Position numbers and translations under genes: made by a program. Under the pieces are notes generated by a model. The model was not told the origin of the DNA. It saw only the letters and a list, made by a program, of their open reading frames with translations, and did not search any database. Of a stretch of DNA of 64,000 bases, positions 61,451-64,000 are shown one piece after another. Origin of the DNA: Eublepharis macularius (taxonomy: Eukaryota > Chordata > Lepidosauria > Squamata > Eublepharidae). Every line of letters starts with the position of its first letter. The first letter of the stretch is position 1. The stretch spans positions 159,520,397 to 159,584,396 of the forward strand of contig NC_072790.1 of the NCBI RefSeq assembly GCF_028583425.1, read 5' to 3'.

Positions 61451-64000
61451 TAATAAAATTAAGCTAAAGAAGATATCAGCTGCCCTTATTAAACAAAAAC
61501 CTTCGATTTTGTTCCTCCAGAAAACACATTTGAACAAATCTACTCAATCAGTATTTAAGACCAGTTGGTTCAACCAAAAATTTCAATCTCCAGAGTCATC
61601 AAAATCTAGAGGTGTGGCTATACTGATTTCCAGAGATACAAAATTCATCTTGAAAGACTCTGTGATAGACTCTCACAGTAGATATTTATTTTTGAAAGGT
61701 AGTCTAGACCATATAACTATAATGTTGGCTATAATTTATGCTCCTAACCAGAATCAATTGCAATTTATTGAAAGCACCCTAATGCTTTTAACTTCTTTTG
61801 CAGAAGGTGAGGTGATTTTGGCTGGCGATTTTAACTTTATCATGGATTATGACTTACATAGGACCCGTAACCACCACTGTCATCAGAAAAAGCAAAAAGG
61901 CATCTCAGAGCTAACAGATATAATAACTAAAGCAGGTCTGCAGGACATTTGGTGCCTTCAAAACCCAATGACAAGGGACTATACTTATTTCCCCCCTGTT
62001 CATAACATTTATACAAGAATTGATTATATTTTTCTAACCCCTAAGTTATGTAATCAAACTCTAGTATCTGCTATCGGTGAAAAGTTATGGTCTGATCACG
62101 CTTGGACGGAATGCACACTCCAATTAGGAACCAAGTTGCAAAGACAAACATTCTGGAAATTAAATAATTTACTTTTATTTAAAAAACAAATATATTCTAA
62201 AATTTCTTCAGACATAACACAATATTTTGACCTGAACACAGCCTATGGTGTTCCCCAATCATTAGGGTGGGATGCCATGACAGCCGTCCTCAGAGGAAAA
62301 ATTATATCAACAGCTTTGTATTATAAAAAACAAAAAGATGAGACCAGAAATGAGATAATTGCTAATATTAAAATTCTAGCAGAGGAGCATAAAAGAACAT
62401 GCAGCAAACAGGTTTATAAATGGTTTATGTTAGAAAGGAGAGCACTGGAAAGCTTAGAAACAACTCAGATTCAAAAACAACTGTTACATGTTAAGCAAAA
62501 GTATTGGGTCCAATCGTCTAAATCTACCAAATTTTTAGTTAGAAGAGTTAAGGAAAAAATTGCATCATGCAATTATGCTCTATAATCATGCTCTATAAAA
62601 ATTGCATCATGCTCTATAAAAACTACCAAAGATAAAAAAGGGCAATCTTATTCAAAACCTGACAAAATAGCCAAAGTTTTTGTGAAATTCTATCAGGAAT
62701 TATACACATCTGATTCACCTGACCCAGCTAAGTTTTCCAAATTTTTCTGTAATAAAACTTTAATTGGTAAACTATCCGAAGACCACAAATCAATCATGGA
62801 TCAACCAATCACGGAATCAGAGGTCAAATTGGTAATTAAAAATTAAAAAATAACCAAGTTCCTGGAAGGGATGGTTTTCCATCAGAGTTTTACAAAGGTT
62901 TGCAGATTTGCGTTCGGCCCCACTAGCAGACATATGCAATCATGTGACGAGGTCAGGTCAGATTCCTCCATCCTGCTTGGAAACAGAAATTACCATCATC
63001 CCTAAGAAAGGCAAGGATACTATGGACCCCAAATCATATAGACCGATATCCCTTTTGAATCAAGACCAAAAATTTTTTACAACTATTCTAGCAAAGAGGT
63101 TAGCTTCGTTTATCACTGAATATATTCACTGCGATCATGCTGGTTTCATGCCCAAAAGAAATCTTTTTGATAATATAAGGAAAACTGTAGATACAATTAA
63201 CCATTGTAAACTAACTGAATTACCGGCTTTACTTTTATCATTGGATATAGAGAAAGCATTTGATAGGGTAGAGGTATCGTATCTTTTAGGTCGACTTGAA
63301 CATATAGGTTTGGTGAATACTTCCTAAAAGCTATTAAAGCTCTTTACAATTCTCCTAAAGCCATAGTTAGAACTAATAGTTTATGCTCACCAGAATTTTA
63401 TATAAATAAAGGCACCAGGCAAGGGTGCCCCCTCTCCCCTATTTTATTTACCCTGGCCATAGAACTCTCCATCCCAATATTAGAGGAATTACAATTGGAA
63501 ATCGGACCCATAAAATTAGCCTTTTTGCAGACGACCTGGTGCTATATATAACAAACGCTGAGCGCTCGCTACCAGCCATTGAGAAATGCCTAGAAGATTT
63601 CAGGGTTGTCTCTGGGTTCTCTGTAAATCCTCTTAAATCAGAATTATACCCCATGAACCTGAACCAAGGAACTATCCTTGACATTAAGGCAAGGCATAAA
63701 TATAAATGGATTAAAAGCTATTACTTAGGGGTTAAAATACCTTTAATTCTAGATGACATCTGGGCCTTGAATTTTAAAGAACTTTACCTCTCTCTTTCTA
63801 GAACCTTAGCCAGTTGGAACAGAGTGACTCTATCTTGGCTGGAAAAGGTTTCCCTAATCAAAACTACATTAATCCCCCAGATTCTATTTCTCTTTCGTGC
63901 GCTGCCTATTTCTATTAACTTACATACTTTAGAGAGATTGCAGAAGCTCTTAAATAAATTTATCTGGGCAGGGAAGAAGCCACGGGTCGGATTTACTATC
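61451..64000 (+). mobile_element. Decayed L1/Tx1-like LINE, ORF2, runs off the window
   Basis: The endonuclease part (61509-62585) has FLQKTHLNKSTQS, AIIYAPNQNQLQF, ILAGDFNFIMDYD and WSDHAWTECTL. The RT part from 62908 shows IIPKKGKDTMDPKSYRPISL, LSLDIEKAFDRVE, then in another frame TRQGCPLSP and FADDLVLYI, followed by SYYLGVKIP and [14 protein letters not shown] at the right edge. Frameshifts occur near 62585-62900, 63330 and 63470. It is older than, and distinct from, the L1 at 12861-19009. Confidence 0.85.

Noticed and set aside
1..64000. CRISPR arrays, operons, prokaryotic promoters
   Set aside because: The sequence is eukaryotic. The only regularly spaced repeats are the transposon-borne tandem arrays, whose units lack the repeat-spacer form.

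Overview
The window looks like nuclear DNA from a squamate reptile, most probably a gecko. Evidence for this is the split vertebrate genes with GT/AG introns, Sauria-type tRNA-derived SINEs, CR1 and L1 LINEs, Penelope-like and DIRS-like retroelements and hAT transposons. The lineage call is inferred from repeat content. No prokaryotic features are present.

Two host genes are visible, arranged tail to tail. SCCPDH (saccharopine dehydrogenase-like oxidoreductase) runs on the + strand from a CpG-rich promoter near 1.6-1.9 kb through 12 exons (1925-32360). All splice phases fit and the protein is 428 residues. On the - strand is the 3' part of a kinesin gene that I identify as KIF28 (KIF28P): five phase-compatible exons between 57843 and 37267, plus a doubtful sixth at 58078-58157. 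The rest of KIF28 lies beyond the right edge. The same two genes are neighbours in mammals (1q44 in human).

Most of the rest is transposable elements, often nested. Intron 5 of SCCPDH holds an old LINE split by a Sauria SINE, which is in turn split by a near-intact 6.15-kb L1 with 18-bp target duplications and a single in-frame TGA in ORF2. Intron 6 begins with a fold-back Penelope-like element whose target duplication starts inside the splice donor. Intron 10 carries a 4.8-kb hAT with a second hAT inside it. The intergenic region has a decayed RT-bearing element and a short 7SL/Alu-like fragment.

The large KIF28 intron (44.1-57.7 kb) holds a four-level stack: a SINE broken by a DIRS-like tyrosine-recombinase element, whose right terminal repeat is broken by an element with a ~145-bp GGCC-rich minisatellite, which is itself broken by a second Penelope-like element. 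The right end (59.3-64 kb) has a gag remnant of a Sushi-like Ty3/Gypsy element and a decayed L1/Tx1-like LINE that runs off the window.

The most interesting signals are a 48-bp-arm palindrome covering the candidate KIF28 exon, hammerhead-ribozyme-like cores in three different repeat families, the splice-site Penelope insertion, the nested stack, and the almost intact L1.
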